This document shows, piece after piece, positions 37,904 to 47,020 of a stretch of 64,000 bases of DNA. Each line of letters starts with the position of its first letter. The stretch's first letter is position 1. The stretch comes from Clostridium niameyense. GTDB lineage: Bacteria; Bacillota; Clostridia; Clostridiales; Clostridiaceae. The position numbers and the translations under genes were made by a program. The notes under the pieces are model-generated. The model ran no database searches, had not been told where the DNA came from, and saw only the letters and a list, made by a program, of their open reading frames with translations. Where the stretch lies: contig NZ_LN849007.1 of assembly GCF_001243045.1 (NCBI RefSeq), positions 1,144,989 to 1,208,988 of the forward strand. The letters are read 5' to 3'.

Positions 37904-37932
37904 AATTATAAAAAAGTGAAAAGGGTGAAGCT

Positions 37933-38883
37933 ATGGCTGTAATTGAATTTATTAACGGTTCAAATAATACCTATAAAGGTATGAAAAGAGCTATAAATTA
38001 TATAAAGAATCCTCTAAAGACATCAGAAAATTTAATAGGAGGAAAAGATTGCTCATTAGATACAGCTTATGAAGAGTTTGTTATGACTAAGCAGAATTTT
38101 AATAAAGAAAAGGGAAGGCAGTTTATACATTTTATTCAGTCATTTTCACCTAATGATAAAGTTACACCAGAAATTATAAATGAGATAGGTAAAAAGCTTT
38201 TAGAGCATGAAGTTTTTAAAGATTTTCAGGTGGTATATGCAACTCATACAGATAAAGAACATATTCATACTCATTTTATTGTTAATTCAGTTAGCTTTAC
38301 AAAAGGACATAAGTGGCAACTATCAAAGGAACAATTAGAAAGTTTAAAGGAATACTCAGATGAATTATGCAAAGAATATGGTCTTATTGTTGTTGATGGA
38401 GAAAAAGGAAAGCATAAGAATAGAGGAGAATATAGAGCAACTGATAAAAAACAAAGTTGGAAATACGAGCTGTATCTTGCAGTGAAGCATTGTAAATGGT
38501 GCAGTAGAAGTAAGGATGAGTTCATAGAAAATATGAATAAGCTTGGTTATAAAGTTGATTGGACAGATGAAAGAAAATATATAACTTTTACAACTGCTGA
38601 TGAAAAAAAGTGCAGGAATAGAAAACTATATCCACCAGAACAATTTACAAAAGAAGCACTTCTTAAAGCTTTTGAATTAAATAGACAAAAGGCTGATAAA
38701 ATGCAACTTCAAGCAAGAATGGAATTGTTATTGACAGCGATTGAAATGATTTCTAATGACAAAAGTAATAATTATAATTACCATTTACCTTTGACTGTTC
38801 TTGAAGGACAAGCAAAGAAGGAAAGAGCTATTGAGGAAACTAAAGGAAGGGGATTAGAGTGGGATGATGGAAAATATATGTAG
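37933..38883 (+). CDS. Relaxase, MobP/VirD2-like mobilization nuclease
   Basis: 316-aa relaxase (PF03432 type) that nicks oriT and pilots the strand. Motif I includes a candidate catalytic Tyr in I-N-Y-I-K-N-P-L-K-T (about residue 23). The metal-binding histidine triad is in H-T-D-K-E-H-I-H-T-H-F-I-V-N-S-V (about 102-117), and G-R-Q-F-I-H-F-I-Q-S-F lies between. It ends about 316, shorter than many Tn1549-type relaxases of 400-550 aa, so the C-terminal helical extension is reduced. SD AAAGGGTGAAG. Works with MobC and the VirD4 protein. Confidence 0.88.
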   Translation: MAVIEFINGSNNTYKGMKRAINYIKNPLKTSENLIGGKDCSLDTAYEEFVMTKQNFNKEKGRQFIHFIQSFSPNDKVTPEIINEIGKKLLEHEVFKDFQVVYATHTDKEHIHTHFIVNSVSFTKGHKWQLSKEQLESLKEYSDELCKEYGLIVVDGEKGKHKNRGEYRATDKKQSWKYELYLAVKHCKWCSRSKDEFIENMNKLGYKVDWTDERKYITFTTADEKKCRNRKLYPPEQFTKEALLKAFELNRQKADKMQLQARMELLLTAIEMISNDKSNNYNYHLPLTVLEGQAKKERAIEETKGRGLEWDDGKYM

Positions 38884-38987
38884 AAAAATTATGTATTTAG
38901 ACAGTTGGGAATGATAGAATATACTTAAGGCATTTATTAGGTTAGATAAAAGTAGAGTGTAAATAGGAATTTAGAGGAGGAATAAAT

Positions 38988-39245
38988 ATGGCACGTTCTA
39001 TTAGAGATTTCCTTTCGGGATTTGGTAGTGAATTGTTGGAACGCATAAGAGAAAATAAAAATGCAAGGCTAGATGAAGCTGCATTTCAAGAAAGAGTCAG
39101 CGGAATTGAAAAGGCAATTGCGGCTCTCTGTGAAGCCGAAGTTGAAGAAAATAAAATTATTTACCTTATGCAAAAGTATTGGGATTTACGCCTTAGTGAG
39201 GTTAAGGAACTTTTGCAACTAGAAAGATACACTGAAGAGAAGTAA
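38988..39245 (+). CDS. Hypothetical protein, 85 aa
   Basis: Not recognised. Soluble, helical, charged protein beginning M-A-R-S-I-R-D-F-L-S-G-F, with E-R-V-S-G-I-E-K-A-I-A-A-L in the middle. Strong SD GAGGAGG ahead of ATG 38988. Its base composition is less AT-rich (codons such as CGC, GCC, GCG, CTC) than its neighbours, a sign of separate transfer. First gene of a small-gene block between relaxase and virD4. Confidence 0.7.
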   Translation: MARSIRDFLSGFGSELLERIRENKNARLDEAAFQERVSGIEKAIAALCEAEVEENKIIYLMQKYWDLRLSEVKELLQLERYTEEK

Positions 39246-39331
39246 TTGATTCTTGTGGCAAAACAATCAAAGACAAATTCCAATATGTAAAGAAAATATA
39301 AAAATGGTAATTTGTAGAGGAGTTGAAATTT

Positions 39332-39613
39332 GTGGAATATGGTATATTAACTTTAATGTTTATTATTGGAATCTTACTTTATATAGAAATCACTAAATTA
39401 AAAAAGAAAGTAGAATCTCAACAGATACAGATTGATACTTTGTGTAAAGAAACTGGAAATCAGCAATTAGCTACATATTTTATTTCTGATGAAGAAAAAG
39501 AATATATAGTTCATCTAAAAAACAGTGGGAAAGAAGTTGAAGCGGTTAAAAAGTTAAGAGAAGTTACTTCTATGGATTTAGTACAGGCAAAGCAATATAT
39601 TGATAAACTATAA
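39332..39613 (+). CDS. Membrane-anchored protein with ribosomal L7/L12 C-terminal-like domain
   Basis: 93-aa protein: one N-terminal transmembrane helix (about residues 3-20), a coiled-coil stretch L-K-K-K-V-E-S-Q-Q-I-Q-I, then a C-terminal segment A-V-K-K-L-R-E-V-T-S-M-D-L-V-Q-A-K-Q-Y that has the shape of the L7/L12 CTD. Small ClpS/L12-fold membrane proteins of this kind exist in firmicutes, with unknown role. GTG 39332 is chosen because GAGGAG is 9 bases away; a TTG at 39323 is too close. Confidence 0.6.
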   Translation: MEYGILTLMFIIGILLYIEITKLKKKVESQQIQIDTLCKETGNQQLATYFISDEEKEYIVHLKNSGKEVEAVKKLREVTSMDLVQAKQYIDKL

Positions 39614-39707
39614 ATTCCTATTTACTTAACACCAGTAGATAAAACATTTGAAAAATTAAAACAAAGTTTAGACTAGTATTATAAATAGTAAATTGGAGGG
39701 ATAAAAA

Positions 39708-39908
39708 ATGAATAATAAGAGAAATAGGACAACATGGGCGATCAGTTTATTAATTGTTGGGATTGCAACTATTATAATTTGTTTTTCTTCAATTATTGGA
39801 ATTAAATTACCAGACATATTAAAAAGGGGGCTTGGTATTATATTGATTGTTGCTATTCCTGTACTTGCATATAGTTCTATAAAAATATTAAAGAATAGTA
39901 AAAGCTAA
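39708..39908 (+). CDS. Small membrane protein, 66 aa
   Basis: Not recognised. Two transmembrane helices (about residues 9-30 and 38-60) with basic termini N-K-R-N-R and K-N-S-K-S. SD TTGGAGGG ahead of ATG 39708. Part of the small-gene cargo block. Confidence 0.65.
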   Translation: MNNKRNRTTWAISLLIVGIATIIICFSSIIGIKLPDILKRGLGIILIVAIPVLAYSSIKILKNSKS

Positions 39909-40005
39909 ATAGGAATTTGACGTGGAGAGTCAACAAGTAAAATAAAAAATTTTTACAAATGTAGGATATGCAAAAAAAAATTAGAATTTATTGAGGAGTA
40001 GAATG

Positions 40006-40767
40006 ATGAAAAATATGGATAAGACAATAAAAGAAGATTCTTCGACTAATTTTCAAATAGTTACAAATGTTGAAGAAATATCATTTCAGAAATATATGGA
40101 TCGCCTTTATGAAATATCCCAAGATTGTAATCAAGAAGTCTATTACTCTGAGATTTTTATGCCATTTTTAAGAATGTGTTGTACGAAGGATACGAAAATT
40201 ATACCTGTTTACAATGATAGAAATTCTGGACCTAAATCAGATAACCCCTCAACAAACAAAGAACGAATGAGAATAATATGTGCTTCAAATGAAAATGGTG
40301 GTTATATTGTTCCGGATTTTATTTTTGTTCCTAAAGAATATAGTTTTATAAACCCCTGCAAGCCATATTTAATGGTAGAAACAAAGTGTCCTATATTATC
40401 TCTGAAGGGAGTAAGTTATTACAGAGATTTAGAAGATTATATTAGAAAGAATAAATGTGAACTAACAGCAGAAATAAAATCATGTGGTTGTGTTATATTC
40501 ACAGATGGAATCACATGGATGTTTTTAGTTCTCAATGAAAGAAATGAAATTGTAGAACACTCTGACTTTGAAGCCATAAGATTAGTAGAACAATATGAGT
40601 CTCATTATAAAACACGAAGAATTAAAAGAAAAGTTGATATGAAGCAAATTGATTTAAGTATTATAAATTCTTCCGGGATAGTTGATATTGAAGTAGAGCC
40701 TCAAGAATGGAACAAATTAAAAACAACAATCAAGAAATTAGTTGAAAAACGAGTTTCAAATTTGTAA
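40006..40767 (+). CDS. Putative restriction-like nuclease of unknown family (cargo)
   Basis: 253-aa soluble protein of unknown family. Residues about 99-127 hold a plausible PD-(D/E)XK core: Y-I-V-P-D-F-I-F-V-P, then K-P-Y-L-M-V-E-T-K-C-P, followed by a helix with Y-Y-R-D-L-E-D-Y-I, and the strand G-C-V-I-F-T-D-G-I-T-W (about 164-174), reminiscent of the N-terminal nuclease domain of type I R subunits. GAGGAG lies 7 bases before ATG 40006 (ATG 40003 also possible). No partner gene is obvious, unless the disrupted gene immediately downstream was its partner. Confidence 0.6.
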   Translation: MKNMDKTIKEDSSTNFQIVTNVEEISFQKYMDRLYEISQDCNQEVYYSEIFMPFLRMCCTKDTKIIPVYNDRNSGPKSDNPSTNKERMRIICASNENGGYIVPDFIFVPKEYSFINPCKPYLMVETKCPILSLKGVSYYRDLEDYIRKNKCELTAEIKSCGCVIFTDGITWMFLVLNERNEIVEHSDFEAIRLVEQYESHYKTRRIKRKVDMKQIDLSIINSSGIVDIEVEPQEWNKLKTTIKKLVEKRVSNL

Positions 40768-41032
40768 GATGATTTAAATTCTTAATGTCTTTACAAATTC
40801 CAACTTGTCGAGCACATAAACTGAAACAAAAAATTGAATTCGAAGTAGGTGATTCTTGTGAATAAGGAATTGGTGAAAAAGTATCTTGAGGCTTATTTCC
40901 CGACTATCAATGATGAAGATGCAATATATAAGTGCTATTATGGGAATGCAAGAAAGTGATCATCTAAGGATGTAAGAATTAGATTTATGTATAATACTAT
41001 AATTACCAACATTTAATAAACTGGAGGTAATT

Positions 41033-42328
41033 ATGATTATACAAATGAATATTAATTCTGAAATACAAATAGATAAGTTAGAGGATCTTCATAAATTAAA
41101 TTTAATTATGGAGGAAAATAATTTGAAAGTAAATAAAAGTCAAATAGCTAGAGAACTTGGCGTTGATCCACGCACCGTAGGTAAATATTTAAATGGATAT
41201 GTAAAACCTACTACTAGAAATCGTAAATCTAAAATAGACCATTTTGAACCTATTATCAAAAAACTTCTGGGTAAAGATTCTATTCAAATATTTTATTATA
41301 AACGTATTTTATGGCAGTATCTTAAAGATAATTATGGATTAGATTGTGCTCAATCTTCTTTTAGAAGATATATCTCCAATCATCCAGAATTTAGTCACTA
41401 TTTTAATAGCAGAATAAAAGGACATCTATCGAAGGCTGCGCCTATGAGGTATGAAACAGGTAAAGGTAAACAAGCACAACTAGATTGGAAAGAAAACATA
41501 GAATTTGTTTTAAATACCGGAGAAATTATTAGTGTTAATGTCTTTGTATTAATACTTTCATATTCGAGGTTTAGAGTGTACAAGTTATCTCTCGATAAAA
41601 CACAAGAAGTGTTATTTTCTTTTCTTGATGAATCATTTCAAGCTTTTGGAGGAGTTCCGGAGGAACTATTAACGGACAATATGAAAACTGTTATGGATTT
41701 ACCTAGAACTAATTATTCTAAAGGAAAAGTAAATAATAAATTTCAACAGTTTGCAAAAGATTACGGCTTTAAAGTTCACCCTTGCGTAGCAGGTAGACCT
41801 AACACCAAAGCCAAAGTAGAAGCTCCTATGAAATTATTAGATGAAATAAGAGCATATAATGGAACATTAAACTATGAGCAATTACACAAACTTGTTTCAG
41901 ATTTAAACAATAGAATTAATAGTAAATGTCATACATCAACAGGTAAAATACCAATATTACATTTACAGAAAGAAAAAGATTTCTTATCAGAACTGCCTAA
42001 AGATCAGATAAGAAATCTTTACAAAATAACCACCACATCTGTTAAAGTAAATAGTCAAAGCATGATTTCATACAAATCAAACCAATATTCTGTCCCACCA
42101 GAATATATAGGTAAACGACTAAAACTTCAAGTATATGATGATCAATTACATGTGTATTATAGCACAAAATTAGTTACTATTCATGATATACAAAATCAAA
42201 AATTAAATTATCATGCAGAACATTATGCTGAGATTAGTGCTTTAACATTTAATAAAAGCTCATATGAAATGATGAAGAAAGCTAGGCAAAATTTAAATTT
42301 AATAGGAGAGGTATATAAAAATGAATAG
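41033..42328 (+). CDS. istA: IS21-family transposase IstA
   Basis: 431-aa DDE transposase. The N-terminal helix-turn-helix is N-K-S-Q-I-A-R-E-L-G-V-D-P-R-T-V-G-K-Y-L (about residues 35-54). The integrase core follows: first Asp in A-Q-L-D-W-K-E (about 147), second in L-L-T-D-N-M-K-T-V (about 220), Glu in A-K-V-E-A-P-M-K (about 264). The C-terminal beta-barrel has S-Y-K-S-N-Q-Y-S-V-P-P-E-Y. SD TGGAGG ahead of ATG 41033. Intact by sequence. It catalyses strand transfer with its helper IstB. Confidence 0.92.
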   Translation: MIIQMNINSEIQIDKLEDLHKLNLIMEENNLKVNKSQIARELGVDPRTVGKYLNGYVKPTTRNRKSKIDHFEPIIKKLLGKDSIQIFYYKRILWQYLKDNYGLDCAQSSFRRYISNHPEFSHYFNSRIKGHLSKAAPMRYETGKGKQAQLDWKENIEFVLNTGEIISVNVFVLILSYSRFRVYKLSLDKTQEVLFSFLDESFQAFGGVPEELLTDNMKTVMDLPRTNYSKGKVNNKFQQFAKDYGFKVHPCVAGRPNTKAKVEAPMKLLDEIRAYNGTLNYEQLHKLVSDLNNRINSKCHTSTGKIPILHLQKEKDFLSELPKDQIRNLYKITTTSVKVNSQSMISYKSNQYSVPPEYIGKRLKLQVYDDQLHVYYSTKLVTIHDIQNQKLNYHAEHYAEISALTFNKSSYEMMKKARQNLNLIGEVYKNE

Positions 42329-43073
42329 TGCATATACACAACTTATAAAAAATCTAGAGTATTTAAAATTTAAACAAATGATTAATCATTTAGACGAAGT
42401 CATTGATTTTTCTACTAAAAATAATTTATCCTTTGTTGATGCTCTTATTAAGCTTACAGCTTATGAAATAGATTTTAAAGAAGCAAATATGATTAAATCT
42501 ATGGTAAAAGTAGGCGCTTTTCCTCATAAAAAAGAGGTTAAAGACTTTGATTTCAGCTTTCAACCTAGCATTAATAAAGATTAGATATTAGATTTTTTAA
42601 CATTACGCTTTCTAAATACACAAGAAAATATAGTTTTCCTAGGTCCTAGTGGAGTAGGAAAAACGCACCTTGCTACATCTATAGGAATTGCGGCAGCAAA
42701 ACGTAGATATAGTACATACTTTATTAAATGTCATGATTTATTACAGCAATTAAAACGTGCAAATTTAGAGAATCGATTAGATTCTAGACTTAAACATTTT
42801 AGTAAGTACAAGCTCCTAATAATAGATGAATTAGGCTATCTACCGATAAATAAAGAAGACTCTAAGTTATTCTTCCAACTCATTGACATGCGATATGAGA
42901 AAAAAAGTACAATTTTAACAACTAATATAAATTTCAATGCTTGGGATGATATTTTTTATGATCCTATCATCGCAAATGCTATATTAGATAGAGTTTTGCA
43001 CCATGCTCATGTTGTACCTATTAATGGAAAGTCTTATCGCTTAAAAGATCACTTTAAAGATGACGATGAGTAA
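42321..43073 (+). pseudogene. istB: IS21 helper ATPase IstB, in-frame amber stop
   Basis: The frame encodes a full 250-aa IstB (AAA+ ATPase): N-terminal Y-L-K-F-K-Q-M, Walker A L-G-P-S-G-V-G-K-T-H-L, Walker B L-L-I-I-D-E-L-G-Y, sensor L-T-T-N. At codon 88, TAG (42582-42584) interrupts N-K-D-stop-I-L-D-F; a glutamine CAG is expected there, so one C-to-T change inactivated it. Only an 87-aa N-terminal peptide and possibly a 61-aa C-terminal piece could be made. Without IstB the element is probably immobile. Confidence 0.85.
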
Positions 43074-44521
43074 AAAACTACACCCTTAAATGATCGGAAA
43101 ATTTCATTATTATCTTGACGTTTATACAATAAAAAATCAAAAGAAAAAAGTTTATAATTTGTTAGAGAAATTGAATGATCCAGAGACAGTGTTTAAGGGG
43201 TTACCCTTTTATTGCTTGAATTCTAAGGAACAAGTCAAATTGCTGCATTTTATTTTAGAGGAAACAGATGAAAGGCAAATAATTAGTAATTTGAGTAAGG
43301 TAGATGCGGATAAGGACTACTGCAATATTGAAATAGATGATGAAGATACAGCGGACTTTGCAAGAACATCTTTTAAAGAAGAGATGCCTGACTATGAACC
43401 ATTAAATCTAAAATCTATGCTGATATCAAACAGAATGGTTATAAGAGACTGGCAAGATATGCAAGGGGTGTTAGATTGCCTTAATCAGTCTAATGAAATA
43501 ATTATTCATTCGTTGATGAATGAAATAAACGCTTACTATATGATTGGTTTGCATTTTGAAAATCTTACTTATATACAGGAATATATGGACTATGTTGTAA
43601 ATGATATCTTACAGTTAGTAGTTTATAAAGTTATCTCTAATCCGGCTATAAATACGCTCACTATCTTACAGGAATTATCTGAGGAGACAAGAAATCTTTC
43701 AGATAAAATAGATGTTCAGTTAATTAGAAAGAGAGAGGAACAGAAAAAATATGATATTTTATCAGCAAGCCAAGTAATGCGATATTTTTCAGCTTATCTG
43801 AGACATCGTAGTAAACTCAAAGAAGAAACAGAAATCTATATAGAATTAGAAAAAGAAAAAAATCAAGACCCCACATTATTTGACTCTGTGCCAGAGATAT
43901 ACTGTGCAGAGAAAGTGATATTATCAGAAGATGATATAAAAAAGGCTACTGCGATTATCACAGAAGGTAAATCCATTTATCGATATTATGAGAAACTGTC
44001 AACAGTTCGTGAATTTATCAATATAATGAGAGTTTATGGCGGTAGGCAGTGCGATTCTAATTGTTTACAAGATTTGAAGGTGTATTTTAGAGAAATATAT
44101 ATGAGTAAGGTAACCTATAGACGACAACAAGCACGTAAGATAGTTGAAGATTATATTAAAAAATTGAATTTTGTGGTAGAAAATAATGAGGCTATACCTG
44201 AATTTGATAAACAGAGTCAATACATGTTTGTGAGGGAAAAGATAAGTAGAGGCTATTTCAGAGAGAAGGGGTTGTTATCAGATTATTTTGGAAAGATAGA
44301 GTTTACAAATGAACTTTATGATTTGCTATTAAAAATTTATTGGTTCTATGATTTTAAAGATGCACTTGAGTTTCTTTATGAGGTGAACTACCATCTTTTA
44401 AATAAGTTTAGATCATTGGTTGAAATGTGATTTTTTGCAAAACTCATACCCTGAAAATATGCAAAGTTTGTGATATATTTTATCCATAGTTAAATTATTC
44501 TATAAGAAAGGACTGATTCTT

Positions 44522-44716
44522 ATGTCACAAAAAAATCTGAGGGTTGTTGGGAAAAACGGAAATTTGTTGGGAGGTGGTGCGGCTCAATTACGGTACATCA
44601 AACAAAGAGGCGGATGGGATGAATACCATAAAGAATTGATTCAAGAAATTACAGAAGAGGTTTATAATAAAATCATGGAAAAGCAAAATCGACCAATTCT
44701 AAAAATGGTAAAATGA
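44522..44716 (+). CDS. Hypothetical protein, 64 aa
   Basis: Not recognised. Basic small protein beginning M-S-Q-K-N-L-R-V-V-G-K-N-G, with G-G-G-A-A-Q-L-R-Y-I-K-Q-R-G-G-W, then a helical tail. SD AAGAAAGGA. Last gene of the cargo block; a terminator follows. Possibly linked to the disrupted gene upstream. Confidence 0.55.
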   Translation: MSQKNLRVVGKNGNLLGGGAAQLRYIKQRGGWDEYHKELIQEITEEVYNKIMEKQNRPILKMVK

Positions 44717-44774
44717 TAAATTCCAGTTTTCTGATGGGAGTACAAGTTCCAATTAATAGAGCATATAAAATTTT

Positions 44775-44805
44775 AAGACTTACCACGTGTAGGTCTTATT
44801 TTTAT
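44775..44805 (+). terminator. Terminator before virD4
   Basis: AAGACTTAC / GTAGGTCTT around the loop CACGT, followed by a T-rich run. It closes the cargo block, 35 bases before the virD4 start. Confidence 0.65.
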
Positions 44806-44839
44806 AATTAAAACTCAATTGAGAAAGGAGAATAGCTCA

Positions 44840-47020
44840 ATGAAATCCAAAAAGAAAAAACTTTTAATAAGCTTGCTTATATTAGTGAGTGGTATTTCAT
44901 TTAACCTTTATTTTTCAACAATAATTCATCAGCTGTTTTCAAAGCAAATGGCAGTTTTAAAAATTCCAAGTTTAATAATTTGTATCCATAGCATGGCGGT
45001 AAGTAAACAGCACTTACTGCTTTTTTTATGTCTTGATGGATTAATAGTTTTATTTTCAATATTCTACTATGTAGCAAATAACAAGCCCTATCAAAGTGAT
45101 TTAAGGGAAATAACCCCTAAAGTTTCAACTCCAGTACCAGCGGGACAAAAACAATTTGGTTCAGCAGAATGGCTTACAGAAAAAGAGAAGGATTCAGCTT
45201 TTAATAGCTTTATTCTAAATGCAAATGACATAACAGTAAAGACACTAATAAGACAAGGATATGATGATCTAAAAGAAATGAAGAAGGGATGGAATGAAAA
45301 AAATGAAAGAGAAGATGAAGAGGAAAAAGAACAGGAAAAAAGTTTTGAAGGCAAAGAACAATTTACCATGGAAGGACAAAAAGGAGATATTCAAAGAAAG
45401 TCCAAAGTTGAAACCTCAAAATGTTCAGGTGAATTTACCAAAGCTTTTTTACCGCAGGGTGGGGTAGTTTTAGGTTGCAAAAATCATAAAGGAAGTGAAA
45501 AGATTTATTTTATAGGAGAAGATGTTCATACTCTTTGTATTGGAGCTACTCGTTCAGGTAAAACAAGAACTGTGGTACTTGAAAGTATAGCTACAATAGC
45601 ACTTGCAGGGGAAAGTATTATATTAAGTGATCCTAAGGGAGAGCTGTATGCTTATACTTATCCTTTTTTAGAAAGGTTAGGATATGAAGTTATTGCAATT
45701 GATTTTAAAAATCCTGAAAAAAGCAGTAGATATAATTTTCTGCAACCCATAATTGATGCAGTAGATAATAATGATGTTGCTAAAGCTATTGATGCTACTT
45801 GGGATTTAACATCACAGCTTGTAGGAGAAGCAAAGGGTGAGAGAATATGGACAGATGGGGAAGCTTCTATTATTGCAAGTGCTATTATGAGTGTAGTTTA
45901 TGATAACAAACATGGCAATAACAGAAAATATCAGAATATGACTAATGTTTATTACTTTATTAGTGAGATGTGTAAGGCTACTGGAAATACTATGCCTATT
46001 ATAGAATATGTAAAAAAACTTAATCCCTCTCATCCTGCCAAAGCTCTTCTTGCAATTTCAGAAGTAGCACCAAGCAAAACAAGGGGAAGTTTTTATACAG
46101 CAGCTCTTACTACTCTAAGATTATTTACAAACCCATTAATCAATTCTATGTCAAATGTTAGTGATTATGATCCTAAGGAAACTGGCAATAAAAAAAGGGC
46201 TATATTTATAATACTTCCAGATGAGAAAACTACTTACTATACATTAGCAAGTTTGTTTGTATCTCAGCATTATGCAGAACTTGTAAAAAGTGCAGATGAA
46301 AGAGGTGGTAGATTAAAAAACAGAGTGAATTTCTTGCTTGATGAATTTGGAAATTTTGCTACAATACCTGATTTCTCAAATAAGTTAACCGTTGGTGGTG
46401 GCAGAGGAATTAGGTTTAATTTATTTATACAGAGTTTTGCCCAGCTTGATGATAAGTATGGAAAGGAGGTGGCAAAGACCATAAAAGGGAATTGTGAAAA
46501 CTGGATTTATCTTCAGGCAGATGATATAGAAACTCTTGAGGAAATATCAAAAAAGCTTGGAAACTATACAGTATCTACCTATTCATTAAGTGCATCTCAT
46601 GCAAAATTCTCTACACCATCCAGTTCTCAAAGTATTAATTTAACCCATAGAGCACTACTTGCAGCAGATGAAATAAGGCTAATATCAAGACCTTATAGCT
46701 TAATTACTTCAAGAAATAATCCTTCAATTATGTATTCTCCAGATTTATCAGCATGGAAGTTTAATGAAATGTTTGGACTTGGAGATAAGGAACATAACAG
46801 AAAAGTAAGGGAAATAAGGCAAAATAGGAGGAAATCAAGGAACATAAACATGTTTGATATGGAGCTATGGGGAATATGGCTTTATTATGTTGCAAATGAA
46901 GAAATGGGATTAACAAAGCAGTCTGTGAGAGATATGCAAATGCAAGTTTCAAAATTTCAATCAGGATACTCATATGAAGAAAGTAAAAAGAAAGGAGAAC
47001 TATACAGCAATGAAGATTAA
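44840..47020 (+). CDS. virD4: Type IV coupling protein VirD4/TraG
   Basis: 726-aa coupling ATPase that hands the relaxase-DNA complex to the transfer channel. Two N-terminal transmembrane helices (about residues 8-28 and 53-76) are followed by a charged Glu/Lys linker (about 145-195) and then the ATPase: Walker A I-G-A-T-R-S-G-K-T-R-T (about 233-243), Walker B N-F-L-L-D-E-F-G-N-F (about 496), and the TraG motif L-F-I-Q-S-F-A-Q-L. ATG 44840 follows AAAGGAG at the usual distance. Its end overlaps the next gene start. First gene of the transfer operon proper. Confidence 0.92.
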   Translation: MKSKKKKLLISLLILVSGISFNLYFSTIIHQLFSKQMAVLKIPSLIICIHSMAVSKQHLLLFLCLDGLIVLFSIFYYVANNKPYQSDLREITPKVSTPVPAGQKQFGSAEWLTEKEKDSAFNSFILNANDITVKTLIRQGYDDLKEMKKGWNEKNEREDEEEKEQEKSFEGKEQFTMEGQKGDIQRKSKVETSKCSGEFTKAFLPQGGVVLGCKNHKGSEKIYFIGEDVHTLCIGATRSGKTRTVVLESIATIALAGESIILSDPKGELYAYTYPFLERLGYEVIAIDFKNPEKSSRYNFLQPIIDAVDNNDVAKAIDATWDLTSQLVGEAKGERIWTDGEASIIASAIMSVVYDNKHGNNRKYQNMTNVYYFISEMCKATGNTMPIIEYVKKLNPSHPAKALLAISEVAPSKTRGSFYTAALTTLRLFTNPLINSMSNVSDYDPKETGNKKRAIFIILPDEKTTYYTLASLFVSQHYAELVKSADERGGRLKNRVNFLLDEFGNFATIPDFSNKLTVGGGRGIRFNLFIQSFAQLDDKYGKEVAKTIKGNCENWIYLQADDIETLEEISKKLGNYTVSTYSLSASHAKFSTPSSSQSINLTHRALLAADEIRLISRPYSLITSRNNPSIMYSPDLSAWKFNEMFGLGDKEHNRKVREIRQNRRKSRNINMFDMELWGIWLYYVANEEMGLTKQSVRDMQMQVSKFQSGYSYEESKKKGELYSNED

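Larger units (their letters stand above)
40957..43096 (+). mobile_element. IS21-family insertion sequence
   Basis: About 2140 bases bounded by inverted repeats TGATCATCTAAGGATGTA (40957-40974) and TACACCCTTAAATGATCG (43079-43096), which match at 15 of 18 positions. The flanks are GAAAG and GAAAA, a likely short target duplication. Encodes istA and istB in the usual order with an eight-base overlap. Ends deduced by eye, and supported by in-frame repair of the interrupted gene. Confidence 0.85.
40858..44430 (+). pseudogene. Unknown 475-aa gene disrupted by IS21-family insertion
   Basis: The N-terminal part (40858-40956, GTG start, ending Y-Y-G-N-A-R-K) and the C-terminal part (43102-44430, starting F-H-Y-Y-L-D-V-Y-T-I) join in frame if the 2.1-kb IS plus one copy of the short target repeat (GAAAG/GAAAA) is removed. 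The restored protein is about 475 aa, acidic and helical, with no motif I recognise; it contains N-E-I-I-I-H-S-L-M-N-E-I-N-A-Y and many charged residues. The C-terminal piece could be translated from an ATG (43090) supplied by the IS end. Not recognised as a family; an inactivated cargo gene. Confidence 0.75.

Noticed and set aside
43090-44430. C-terminal piece of the disrupted gene as a genuine independent gene
   Set aside because: Its ATG lies within the IS inverted repeat and the frame continues exactly into the N-terminal piece when the IS is removed.
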